Source of the DNA: an uncultured Collinsella sp.
Lineage (GTDB): Bacteria > Actinomycetota > Coriobacteriia > Coriobacteriales > Coriobacteriaceae
Direction: 5' to 3'
Assembly: GCA_900546775.1 (NCBI GenBank)
Contig: UREM01000008.1
Location: forward strand, 1-62,513
DNA: 62,513 nucleotides
Position 1 is the first letter of the stretch. Each line of letters begins with the position of its first letter. A program made the translations under genes and the position numbers. This document shows, in pieces, positions 27,045 through 36,100 of this stretch. The notes below the pieces were generated by a model. The model ran no database searches and was not told the DNA's origin. It saw only the letters and a list, made by a program, of their open reading frames with translations.

Positions 27045-28451
27045 TTAGGCCGAGGGGAAGGCCTTGGTGAGACCAGCGCGCGTTTGCGTGTCGGTCTTTT
27101 GGTAGATGGAGCTCAGGTGACGCTGCACCATGCGCATCGAGATGCCGAGCTCCTCGGCGATCTGGTTGAGCGGGCGCTCGTCCTGGGTAACGGCTACCAG
27201 CACGTCGACTTCGCGCGGGGTGAGAGCGTGGTTGGCGATGAAGGCTTGGCGCTGCTCCTCGATACTTGGTGCTGCCAGCGCCTCCTCGGCAAGCTGTTGA
27301 TGTTCGCGCTCCTGCTCGGTTTGGGGCAGGCGGAACAAGCCGGCTGCCACGAATGCTGCGCAGGCGGCGACGAGCAAAATGAGCGCGCCGATCATAATGA
27401 GGGCAACGTTATCCGAGGTCACGAGAGCAAGCGAGATGCCTGATGTGGTGAAAGCGCATACATTGTTGGCGGCGCGGCCCATGCCAGCCCAAAGAGCGGG
27501 CGCATGCATGCGCGGTGCCAGCTGTGTAAAGGTGGCAGTGAAGAACGTGACGAAAAAGCCCGAGCTCAGGTAAAAGACGACAAGGCCCAGGTTGGGATCG
27601 GCGCCGGCCTCCACGGCCAGGATGGAAATGGTCGAGAGCACGGCGATGCCGAGCATGACAAGTCCCATGTAGCGGCGCTCGGCAAGATCAAAGATAAGAC
27701 CGGCGGCAAGGCCGCTTGCTGCCAAAAAGAGGCGCGGCCAGGTCTGCACGGCAATGGTGCCGTGGGCGTTGGAGAGCGTGACCACGTTGTCGAGGGTCGA
27801 GAACAAGCAGGCGAGAATCATGACGAGCGCGATGCTCCAACACGCCTGCTTGGCGAGGGCGTGAGAGGGCTCAACAAAGGGATTGATGGCGGGGTTCGCG
27901 GCTGTGTCTGTGTTTTGAGGAACAGCGCTGAGGGCAGAGATGGCGATCGTCGCTGTGCCGAGAACGATAAGCTCTGCGATACCGCCGCAATTGAGCAGGT
28001 TGACGGCGAACTGCATCAGGATGCCCGCGGCATAGGCCGCTCCCGCGCCGGTGGCGAGTTTGGGGTCATCCTGGAATGCCAACGAAAAGGCGTGGTGAGC
28101 AGCGGCGCCCAGCAGACCGAGCCCAAAGAATGCCACGCAGCCCAGAATCTCGAGCACAAGCGGGGCCGTAGGGAACTGAATTTGCGTCAGGCCCATGATG
28201 ACGATAGGGACGGCGGCGGCGTTGACGGCTGCTAGTGAGTGGCCTTTGCGCTGTGCGAGCCCGAACAGCGGCGCGTACCCGATAAAGCCGAGCACGCTCG
28301 CACCCAGAATAACGCCCTGTGCGATTACAACGCGTTCGGCACCGGAGAGCAGCCCGACATTGATATCGAAGCGAAACTCGGCGGAAAGAAAGGCGAAGGT
28401 AAAAAGAGCGAGTGCCAGAAGCGCGTTGATTTTAGGCTTACTTAGGTTCAA
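27045..28451 (-). CDS. LuxR-type regulator with multi-TM (MFS-like) sensor domain
   Basis: A 468-residue membrane-integrated regulator: about 12 hydrophobic segments in the first 390 residues and a C-terminal LuxR helix-turn-helix (ALTPREVDVLVAVTQDERPL, QIAEELGISMRMVQRHLSSI). This architecture is abundant in Coriobacteriia. I start it at TTG 28451 because AAAGGA lies 6 nt upstream and the TM region follows; the frame is open to 28583 but the extra 44 residues lack a ribosome site. Ligand and targets are unknown. Confidence 0.88.
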   Translation of the reverse strand: MNLSKPKINALLALALFTFAFLSAEFRFDINVGLLSGAERVVIAQGVILGASVLGFIGYAPLFGLAQRKGHSLAAVNAAAVPIVIMGLTQIQFPTAPLVLEILGCVAFFGLGLLGAAAHHAFSLAFQDDPKLATGAGAAYAAGILMQFAVNLLNCGGIAELIVLGTATIAISALSAVPQNTDTAANPAINPFVEPSHALAKQACWSIALVMILACLFSTLDNVVTLSNAHGTIAVQTWPRLFLAASGLAAGLIFDLAERRYMGLVMLGIAVLSTISILAVEAGADPNLGLVVFYLSSGFFVTFFTATFTQLAPRMHAPALWAGMGRAANNVCAFTTSGISLALVTSDNVALIMIGALILLVAACAAFVAAGLFRLPQTEQEREHQQLAEEALAAPSIEEQRQAFIANHALTPREVDVLVAVTQDERPLNQIAEELGISMRMVQRHLSSIYQKTDTQTRAGLTKAFPSA

Positions 28452-28662
28452 GGACGGTCCTTTGGATGGACGAATAATCGTGTCCTCGATTGTAGACCAT
28501 GACGGTAGGGGGTGGGCCTTTCGGGGGGGGCGCGCTTGGCAATAGCGTGCTCGTTGCCTTTTGCGCTGGCAGGTGCGCCACATGAGAATTTGTGCCCCAG
28601 GATCCGGATATCTTCCCGTAACATGGTGTTATAGAAGCACCCCTTACGACAAGGAGGCTCAC

Positions 28663-30264
28663 ATGCGAACGCAAATCCATGACAACCCAATCGACCACGG
28701 CCGCGCGTGCTCGCTCTCCCACGGAACATGGCGCCGCGTGGGCGCAAAACTCGCCTGCGCGGGGGCCCGCGCGCTCATGGCCGGCCAGCTGCTGCTGCCG
28801 AGCGTGGCGCTCGCCGCCGACTGGGTCAACGTGGGCGGCACGCAGTACGACGCGGGCACCGCTGCCGGCGACGAGGCAGGAACCTGGTCCTGGGACGGCG
28901 CCGACGACATGAAGCTTAACGGCTACGACGGCGGCTCCATCGGCGCCAAGGGCAACCTCACCATCGGCGTGACGGGCACCAACACCGTCACGGCCGACGC
29001 CGGGCAGAGCGCCATCGCTGTTAAGAACGGTAACCTTGCCATTACCGGCGACGGCACCCTGAATGCGACGGCCCAGAACGATGTGATTACGGCGATAGGC
29101 GACGGCAGGACCGGCGGCGATGTGACCATCAGCGGCGTCAGCGTCAACGCGACGGCTTCGGGTGCAGCGGAAAATGTGGCGGGCATTCGCGCGACGGCCG
29201 GCAGCGTGACAATCGATAAGGGCGCTGATGTCAAAATCGAGGCGAAATCGGCTGAAGGATCTTGGCGTCCAATGGAGGTCATCTGCGGTCTCCATGCTGA
29301 TAACATTCCAAACAGACACGCTGCCCAGGAAGGCGAGCAGGAAGAGTCGGATTCCGCTTATGAGCACGGCGGCGATGTCACCGTCGATGGCGCCAGTCTG
29401 TCGATTAAGACTGGCGATGCCTCGTGGGCTTCCATGTGCATCAATACGTTTGGTATCAAGAAGAATACCCTCATGAAAATCGTCAACGGAGCCGATGTCA
29501 CGCTTTCGGCTGGTAGTGCGGCTTCGCTCTCGGCTGGTATCAGCGCGCGCTCGCAAGACGGTGCGGTGTGGATGCTTGTCGAGAAGTCGAACCTCACGTC
29601 TCGAAGCCTGTCTGCCGCAAGCGGCATCGACGCCGATCGCAATCAAAGTTTTGGAATCATGGCAGAGGCAAATACCAGGTTTGAAACGCCTCGTATCCAG
29701 ATTTTCAAATCGAAGATTGAGGCTTCGGGCGCGACTGCGGGGATTTATGCGATCAACCGCAACGTCGTGAATACGACCATGTACCATGCCGCGATGATCG
29801 ATTTACGAGGGAACGCGACGATTACGATTCCGATGGACGGCGCCGTGCGCGATGTGAAAAAGGATGTCGATACGGGGCAATGGCCTAGTTCCCAGAGCGG
29901 GCAGGTCATCGGTGTTGCCGGTTCGTCTACGATTTCGGATATCGTCGGTTCTGCTGAGGTCGCCCATGATGTGGTGATTGATTTTGGAGACGGGCAGGAG
30001 CCGGACCCAACGCCGGACCCCGAGCCGGCTCCGGAGCCCGATCCCATGCCCAATCCCGAGCAGAAGCCTGACCTCAAGCCCGTAGACAAGGATGCAAAGA
30101 CCACCAAGACCGTTACGACCAAGACTGCAGCTGGGGCCAAAAACGCTTCCGGCGCCCTGGCCGCCACGGGCGATAGCGCCGCGATGGCGGCGGCAGCCCT
30201 CGGCATCGCCGGTGCGTCCGTCATCGGCGCCGGTTTCGTTGCGTCCAAGCGCCGCAACCGCTAG
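28663..30264 (+). CDS. Sortase-anchored surface protein with beta-helix-like repeats
   Basis: A 533-residue wall protein. ATG 28663 follows AAGGAGG. The signal region SLSHGTWRRVGAKLACAGAR...LLPSVALAA is nearly the same as in the next gene. The middle has Gly/Ala/Thr-rich imperfect repeats (GNLTIGVTGTNTVTADAG, GDVTISGVSVNATASG) typical of a right-handed beta-helix or a carbohydrate-binding repeat fold. A Pro/Asp/Glu linker (PDPTPDPEPAPEPDP) leads to the sorting signal LAATGD, a TM anchor and KRRNR. Function not recognised; adhesion or glycan contact is inference. Confidence 0.85.
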   Translation: MRTQIHDNPIDHGRACSLSHGTWRRVGAKLACAGARALMAGQLLLPSVALAADWVNVGGTQYDAGTAAGDEAGTWSWDGADDMKLNGYDGGSIGAKGNLTIGVTGTNTVTADAGQSAIAVKNGNLAITGDGTLNATAQNDVITAIGDGRTGGDVTISGVSVNATASGAAENVAGIRATAGSVTIDKGADVKIEAKSAEGSWRPMEVICGLHADNIPNRHAAQEGEQEESDSAYEHGGDVTVDGASLSIKTGDASWASMCINTFGIKKNTLMKIVNGADVTLSAGSAASLSAGISARSQDGAVWMLVEKSNLTSRSLSAASGIDADRNQSFGIMAEANTRFETPRIQIFKSKIEASGATAGIYAINRNVVNTTMYHAAMIDLRGNATITIPMDGAVRDVKKDVDTGQWPSSQSGQVIGVAGSSTISDIVGSAEVAHDVVIDFGDGQEPDPTPDPEPAPEPDPMPNPEQKPDLKPVDKDAKTTKTVTTKTAAGAKNASGALAATGDSAAMAAAALGIAGASVIGAGFVASKRRNR

Positions 30265-30287
30265 CGTAATCTTTCATAGCCATTTTC

Positions 30288-30323
30288 AGCCGCCGCGCGG
30301 GCATAAATGCTCTTGCGGCGGCT
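30288..30323 (+). terminator. Intrinsic terminator of the first surface-protein gene
   Basis: AGCCGCCGC pairs with GCGGCGGCT, followed by CTTTG; 23 nt after the stop codon. Confidence 0.75.
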
Positions 30324-30345
30324 CTTTGTATTTCCGCAGGTAGAT

Positions 30346-30373
30346 GCCTAGGTTCGCATCTACGAACCTAGGC
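30346..30373. repeat. Palindrome GCCTAGGTTCG/CGAACCTAGGC preceded by CAGGTAGA
   Basis: An 11-bp perfect inverted repeat with a 6-nt loop. A related element with the same leading CAGGTAGA and TAGGTTCG core lies at 33094-33127, on the other side of the second surface-protein gene. Confidence 0.7.
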
Positions 30374-30408
30374 GTACGGAGTCATTTGACACATCTTGGT
30401 GGTACAGG

Positions 30409-30443
30409 ACCACCACAAAGGGGACAGGCACCTTTGTGGTGGT
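30409..30443. repeat. Palindromic repeat ACCACCACAAAG with GGGACAGGCAC core
   Basis: Perfect 12-bp arms around GGGACAGGCAC. The same core occurs inverted at 33047-33083. It lies 26 nt upstream of the second surface-protein start. Confidence 0.8.
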
Positions 30444-30469
30444 ATGCCCCTACGACCAAGGAGGCCGTT

Positions 30470-32851
30470 ATGTGCGGAAGCCACTTTGGAAAGCAAACCC
30501 AGCGCGAGCGTACCTGCTCGCTGGTTCACGGTACCTGGCGTTGTGTGGGTGCCAAAATAGCTTGCGCCGGCGCGTGCGCGCTTATGGTCGGTCAGCTGCT
30601 GCTGCCGAGCGTGGCGCTGGCGACGGAATGCGCCGATCCCGCCGCTGGGACGGATGAGGTTGCCGCAGCTCCGGTGACGCCGACGGTTGCGGGGGATACG
30701 GCTGCAACGACCGCACCAGCTGCTTCGACCGCGCCTGCAACCGATGCTGCTCCGGCGGCGCAAGCCACCGTTGAGCCTCAGCAGACGGCCCCGACTGGCG
30801 CCACCGATGAATCCAACGATGCGGCACCCGCTGAACAAAATACTCCCAGCGACAACGCCGCCATGCCGGCGAGTAACGCCATCATGCCCTGCGGTGTGAC
30901 CGATGTTGTTGGCGGCAGCGGCGTTAGGGTCAATATTACGGTGCGGAACAATTACACCGACATCAAGAAAGAAGAAACGATTGAGTATGTGAAGGGGATT
31001 GCCCTTGTAGATGGAGACCAGTCTGCTCTCGATGGTAGCGCTTTGACTTTTATCGGCCTGGGGGACTTGATCGTCCATGCGGCGTATGACAGTGCGAGCA
31101 ATAAAACAACGCTTACCCTGGATATCAGCAAGATTCAGAGACAGAAGGAGGAGCAGAAGTACTTTACGGAGTACAAGGAGAATAAGTCCAAGATGACGAC
31201 CACCTATGATGGATCCAAGCTTACGTATACGGGTACAGAGCCCGGGAATATCATCATCGGTGATCCGGACGACGCCTTTAAAGGAGACACCGAGGCGACC
31301 GGGAAACCCACTATTAACGAGATCCGGGATGACTACTACACCCGCACCCATGTCTACGAGAGGGCGTGCCTTGTTATCCCGGCAGCGGAATCAGAATCGG
31401 AATCCATCTCCTTTGCCAATGTTCAGAATACGAACTTCAATTGGCAGCTGGATACTGGTCCGCAGGCGACGGCAGGTGTCCCTAACTACGATGCAGATAA
31501 ATACGAAATCGCTTATGAATGCTGGCAGGAATTTGAAAACAACGAACCCGTTGCTGCCTGGTATTCCGATAACGGCTCACATGGTTCCCTGCCGACTATT
31601 ACAAAGTTTAAAAGCGGGAAAGAGTACGTGTATTCTCTTATGCTGAAGCCAAAAGACGGATATTCCTTCAGCGGTGAAACCGTTGTTACCGTAAACGGGG
31701 AAACAGTAAAGTCGAGTCTAAGCGGAGAATTCCTGTATGTCCCTGCTATTAAAACAATTACGATGCCTGCTTCGTCGGAAAACGAAGCCCTCCATAACCT
31801 GAACGTCAACGACGTGAAGACCGACTACGCGCCCGGCGAGGCGCCGCGTGCGACCGCGACGATTCCTGCCGCCGATGCCGATAAGTATGAGATCGCCTAT
31901 GAGTGCTGGGGAGAGATGGATGGCAGCGACCCTGCGGAGCTCAAGCCCGTTGCCTTCTGGTATTCCGATCCCGCAAAGTACACGCCGGGCATGAAGAAGA
32001 TTGACCACTTCGAAGAGGGCAAGTTCTACATGTACTCCGTTGAGCTGAGGCTCAAGGGCGACAATACCGTGGCCGATGACTGCAATATGAACGTCAACGG
32101 TCATTGGGTGCACCACACAAAGACCGCCAACCGCGTCTTCGCGCCAAACGCTGACAATATGCTGTGCGAGCAGCCGATCGACGAATGGCGGGCCATCGAC
32201 GTTATCGAGATCAACGGCGCCACGACCACCTTCAAGGCGGGCGATAGGCCGGTCTTTACGGCGAATGTTCCGACGGGTTCCAACTCCCTTCCTCAGTGTG
32301 AGTTCTGGACGGGCAACGACGGCAGCGAAGTGAACTCCCAGAAGTTCTGGGATCAGAACATTACAAACCACATCGATGCTTTTAAGCCTGGCGTGACCTA
32401 TCGCTACGGCATCTACCTCAAGTCCGCGCGCGGCTTCTACTTCACGCCCGACACCAAGCTGGTGATCAACGGCCAGGAGTGCGGCTACCAGGTCGCGGAT
32501 AGCGTATCCGATGAGGACAGCGGCTGGATCTACACCCTGTGGCTCAACACCGATTTGACGTTTACGCCCGAAGCCACGCCGACCCCCGATCCGCAGCCTA
32601 CGCCGGATCCCAAGCCGACGCCGCAGCCTGAGGTTAAGCCTGAGACCAAGCCCGAGGTGAAGCCCGCGGCCAAGCCGGCCACGACAACCGCCACGACCAA
32701 GACGGTTGAGAAAACCACGCAGGCCAAGAAGAGCGATGCTGTCCTGGCTGCCACGGGGGATACCACCGCGATGACGGTCGCCGCCCTAGGCATCGCCGGC
32801 GCGACCGTAGCCGCCGCCGGCCTCGCCGCGACCAAGCGCCGCAAGCATTAG
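30470..32851 (+). CDS. Sortase-anchored surface protein with two repeated beta domains
   Basis: A 793-residue wall protein. ATG 30470 follows CAAGGAGGCC. The signal region (SLVHGTWRCVGAKIACAGAC, LLLPSVALA) closely matches the previous gene. A low-complexity Ala/Pro/Thr stretch (about 45-135) follows. Two tandem related domains share KYEIAYECW, PVAxWYSD and the KFxSGKxYxYSLML-like segment (about 330-480 and 490-630), and a third more divergent copy begins near FTANVPTGSNSLPQCEFW. A PTPDPQPTPDPKPTPQPEVK linker precedes sorting signal LAATGD, TM anchor and KRRKH. No known fold recognised for the repeats. Confidence 0.85.
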   Translation: MCGSHFGKQTQRERTCSLVHGTWRCVGAKIACAGACALMVGQLLLPSVALATECADPAAGTDEVAAAPVTPTVAGDTAATTAPAASTAPATDAAPAAQATVEPQQTAPTGATDESNDAAPAEQNTPSDNAAMPASNAIMPCGVTDVVGGSGVRVNITVRNNYTDIKKEETIEYVKGIALVDGDQSALDGSALTFIGLGDLIVHAAYDSASNKTTLTLDISKIQRQKEEQKYFTEYKENKSKMTTTYDGSKLTYTGTEPGNIIIGDPDDAFKGDTEATGKPTINEIRDDYYTRTHVYERACLVIPAAESESESISFANVQNTNFNWQLDTGPQATAGVPNYDADKYEIAYECWQEFENNEPVAAWYSDNGSHGSLPTITKFKSGKEYVYSLMLKPKDGYSFSGETVVTVNGETVKSSLSGEFLYVPAIKTITMPASSENEALHNLNVNDVKTDYAPGEAPRATATIPAADADKYEIAYECWGEMDGSDPAELKPVAFWYSDPAKYTPGMKKIDHFEEGKFYMYSVELRLKGDNTVADDCNMNVNGHWVHHTKTANRVFAPNADNMLCEQPIDEWRAIDVIEINGATTTFKAGDRPVFTANVPTGSNSLPQCEFWTGNDGSEVNSQKFWDQNITNHIDAFKPGVTYRYGIYLKSARGFYFTPDTKLVINGQECGYQVADSVSDEDSGWIYTLWLNTDLTFTPEATPTPDPQPTPDPKPTPQPEVKPETKPEVKPAAKPATTTATTKTVEKTTQAKKSDAVLAATGDTTAMTVAALGIAGATVAAAGLAATKRRKH

Positions 32852-32887
32852 AGCTGGGTGACGGCTCTCGTTCTCGGCCTCAGCAAA

Positions 32888-33025
32888 ATCTCAATCTGTA
32901 ACACCAAACTGCCCAAAACGGCTCTAGATGTTACAGATTGAGATGAACCAAATGGCCGCCAATCTAATGTCTCGATCTGTAACACCAAGCGGGGAATTTG
33001 ACCTCTAACTGTTACAGATCGAGAC
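32888..33025. repeat. Two-unit array of alternately inverted 16-nt repeats
   Basis: Units 32888-32944 and 32969-33025 each have 16-bp perfect arms (ATCTCAATCTGTAACA and GTCTCGATCTGTAACA with their complements) around 25-nt loops, and the units are 24 nt apart. The arms differ between units by paired substitutions. It starts 37 nt after the stop of the second surface-protein gene. A sister array is at 39836-40052. Confidence 0.85.
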
Positions 33026-33046
33026 AAACTGGCCGGCCAAGTCCAG

Positions 33047-33083
33047 AACCGCCACAAAGGTGCCTGTCCCCTTTGTGGCGGTT
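33047..33083. repeat. Palindromic repeat AACCGCCACAAAG, inverted GTGCCTGTCCC core
   Basis: Perfect 13-bp arms around GTGCCTGTCCC, the reverse complement of the core at 30409-30443. Confidence 0.8.
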
Positions 33084-33093
33084 TGCACAGGTA

Positions 33094-33127
33094 GAACGGT
33101 AGGTTCGTATATATGAACCTACCGTTC
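33094..33127. repeat. Palindrome GAACGGTAGGTTC/GAACCTACCGTTC preceded by CAGGTAGA
   Basis: A 13-bp perfect inverted repeat with an 8-nt AT loop, 61 nt before the third surface-protein start. It may serve as a terminator for the gene upstream or an operator for the gene downstream. Confidence 0.7.
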
Positions 33128-33187
33128 GCTTTGTTTTTGGACGACGATTACGCTGGATGACTTTTGGTTTGCAGGAAAGGAACGACC

Positions 33188-36100
33188 ATGAGGTGGACCA
33201 CTGTTCGAGCGCTTTGCCGCCGCCTGACCGTTGCCGCGGTGACCCTCACCATGGTGACGGGCTCGTTGCCTGTGGGCGCGTTTGCCGAGGCCCTCACCAC
33301 CGATAGCACCTTTGTGCAGACGGATAACGGCCAAGCAGGCGACGCCGCTTCCGCCGATTCGGCTGACGCCCAAACGTCAGACTCTGCTTCCGCCGACTCC
33401 ATGCCCGATGCCGGCGCTGCCGACCCCACAGTGCTCGATGCCGGTGACACCCCTACGCCCCCGGCCTCCGAGATTGCATCGGCGGCGGGCCTGACGGGCG
33501 CCGGGCAGACCGAGAGCACACCTGCGGGTACGCTCGCCACCGATCTTGTCGAGGGTAAGGAGCTCGCCGAACAGCAGAAGCAGGAGGAGGCTTCCGGTGC
33601 CGAGGCAACCTGGAACGAGGAACTTGAACTCTGGGCAACCTCGAAGGGCGCCACAGGCGTAAAGGACGAATACGACGATGGCTACGTGGCCGGCGAGCAG
33701 ACCCCCGCGCAGTACTACTTCTCGATCGATAGCCTCACCAACGAAATTTCTATCGAGTATGGCGACGCGGGCATTACCACGTTGGAGGTGCCCTCGACCA
33801 TCGACGACAAAAATGTCGTAAGCCTTACGGGTATGGGAAGCGCTGCGCTCACATCGATCACCTTCGCCCCTAATTCGCATGTCCGCTCTGTGGGCGGTTT
33901 GGGCGGCAGCAGCATCAAAGAGATCGCACTGCCCGATTCGGTCGAGGAGCTCAAGAGCTATGCATTCTACAAAAGCAAGACGCTCCAAACGGTAACCTGG
34001 CCCAACAACGCGGCCTTTACCACGATTCCCGAGCAGGCCTTTAAGGAATGTGAACAACTTGACGACAATGTGGTGGCAACGCTGCCGCCTTCGGTCAAAA
34101 CTATCGCCTATCTTGCATTCGCCTATTGCGGCGTGCCACAGTTCTATGTCTCGGACACAACAGTGCTCACCTTTACGCAGATCAATGTGCCGGGCACGGT
34201 GGAGCGGATTGAGCAACATGCCTTTGACGGGTGCTCCTTTGTGTCGTCGGTGACGATTGGCGATGGTGTCAAATCTATCGGGGCGCTCGCGTTCGCCTCT
34301 CTTGATCCTGCGATTGCCGGCAAAGAGATTGTGCTACCCAAAAGCGTGGAAATGATAGAGTGGGGAGCTTTTGAGAACACGAGATACGGAAACGAGACGA
34401 ACCATAATGCCGTTGCCCTGCGCGTGATGAACCCCGATCTTCAGTTTGGTGAGGCGGGCTATTCGGGCGACTATAATGAGCGCGTGACAATCGATGGCGT
34501 AACGTATGCGATTCCCTTTAGTGAAGGCCAGACCATCTATGCCTATGCGACCGATTCGACTGGCAACCCCTCGATGGTCAAAAAGCTTGCCGATGCCGTG
34601 GCCGATCGCAAGGACTCCGTCGATTCCTCGAAGCCTGCCTATACCTTTGAGTGGATGGGCGAGGCGGCCCAGGTGACGGGCAAACTTCCCCAGAGCGCGA
34701 CGGCTACACTCGTGCAGGCGGGGCAGTCCACGCCGCTGGCGGTTGGCGATGACGGCAGCTTTACAGCGGACGCTCTCTCCAAGACAGCAGCCACCCTGCG
34801 CATTTCGCTCAGCGGTTACTATGATATGGTGCTGGCGCGCCCGGGCGACCAGATGACGGGCACATGGAATATCGGAGAGATTAAGGCGGAGGACTTTACC
34901 AAGATTCCGGCCTCGCGCGCGATTGAACTCAACGTGGGCTATCTTGAACCGATTGTGGGCCAGGATAAGACCGAACGCATTGAGCTCGATAGTCTCGATA
35001 ACATCGATCTGACGGTGAAGAGCGGCGGCAAGACGCTTAAGCCTGCCAAGGGTGACAAAGAAAACGACTTCCGTATCCAGGGCACAGCACTCGTGGTGTC
35101 GCAGGCCATTGCCGACGCGGACCAGGATCTGGAGATAACGCTCGAGCCCAAAGACAGCCTCAGGCTGGGTGGGGCGACGGCGACGGTGAAGCCCTCGGCC
35201 GGCAAGCTCGATATCGACTTGAAGCCTTGGGGCACGGCGACGGTCACGACCAAGGGCGACTACCAGGGCGCCAACCGCGTGCTGGTGTTCCGTACGTCCG
35301 ACGGCAAGCTCGTCGCCGACGGTGTCACCTATTTGATGGGTTACGAAGACGATGGCACCACGCCTATCATGAAGGCCGAGACGCCGCGCCTTAAGGCCGG
35401 TTCGTACACCATCGTCGCCTTTAACAAGACGAGCTACGACATCCAAGCGACGAGCTATTCCACGTTTAGCCGCCTAGGGCTGACCGTGGGTAAGCATATC
35501 GCGCAAAAGCAGGTGAAGATTGAGGACGGCAAACAGCTCGACGTGACGCTCGACGTCCCCACGTTTGACGTGGAGACGTATCGTGCCGAGCGTGGGCTGA
35601 CGGCGGGCTCGGTTATCGCTGATTCGTCCGCGGTCGTTGGCGTGGAGACCGAGCTGCGCATTCATTACGAGCTCAAGGACAGCCAGGCTGCCAAGATTGA
35701 GATTCCGCTGGCCAAGGATGCCGTCGAGGATGTGTCCGCAGGCGCTCGCGAAGCCGGCGCCAGCTCCGATGCCATGTGGGCTGGCACAACTTGGGAGGGC
35801 GATAACCTCGTTCTCAATATGAAGAAGGGCATGGGCGCCGATGTGTTTGTGCGCTTTAAGCCTAAAGCCGCGGGCACCTATGCCATCTCGCCGCTCATTA
35901 CGCTGGGCGAGGTGACATTGCCGCTGGGAAGCACCACACTCGAGGTTAGAGGATCGCGCATCGAGGTCGACAACACCGACGTTCACAGCCTGCTGGGCAA
36001 TGTGGCCTACGTATACGCAGCGCCGGGCAAGAGCGTGCAGCTCACCGTGGGCATGGGCGCCTCGGCCGCAAAGTACACTGGCAAGACCAATAAACTCGGC

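Noticed and set aside
32888..33025. CRISPR array reading of the spaced repeats
   Set aside because: Repeats alternate in orientation, are only 15-18 nt, gaps are partly conserved between copies, and no cas gene is in the window.
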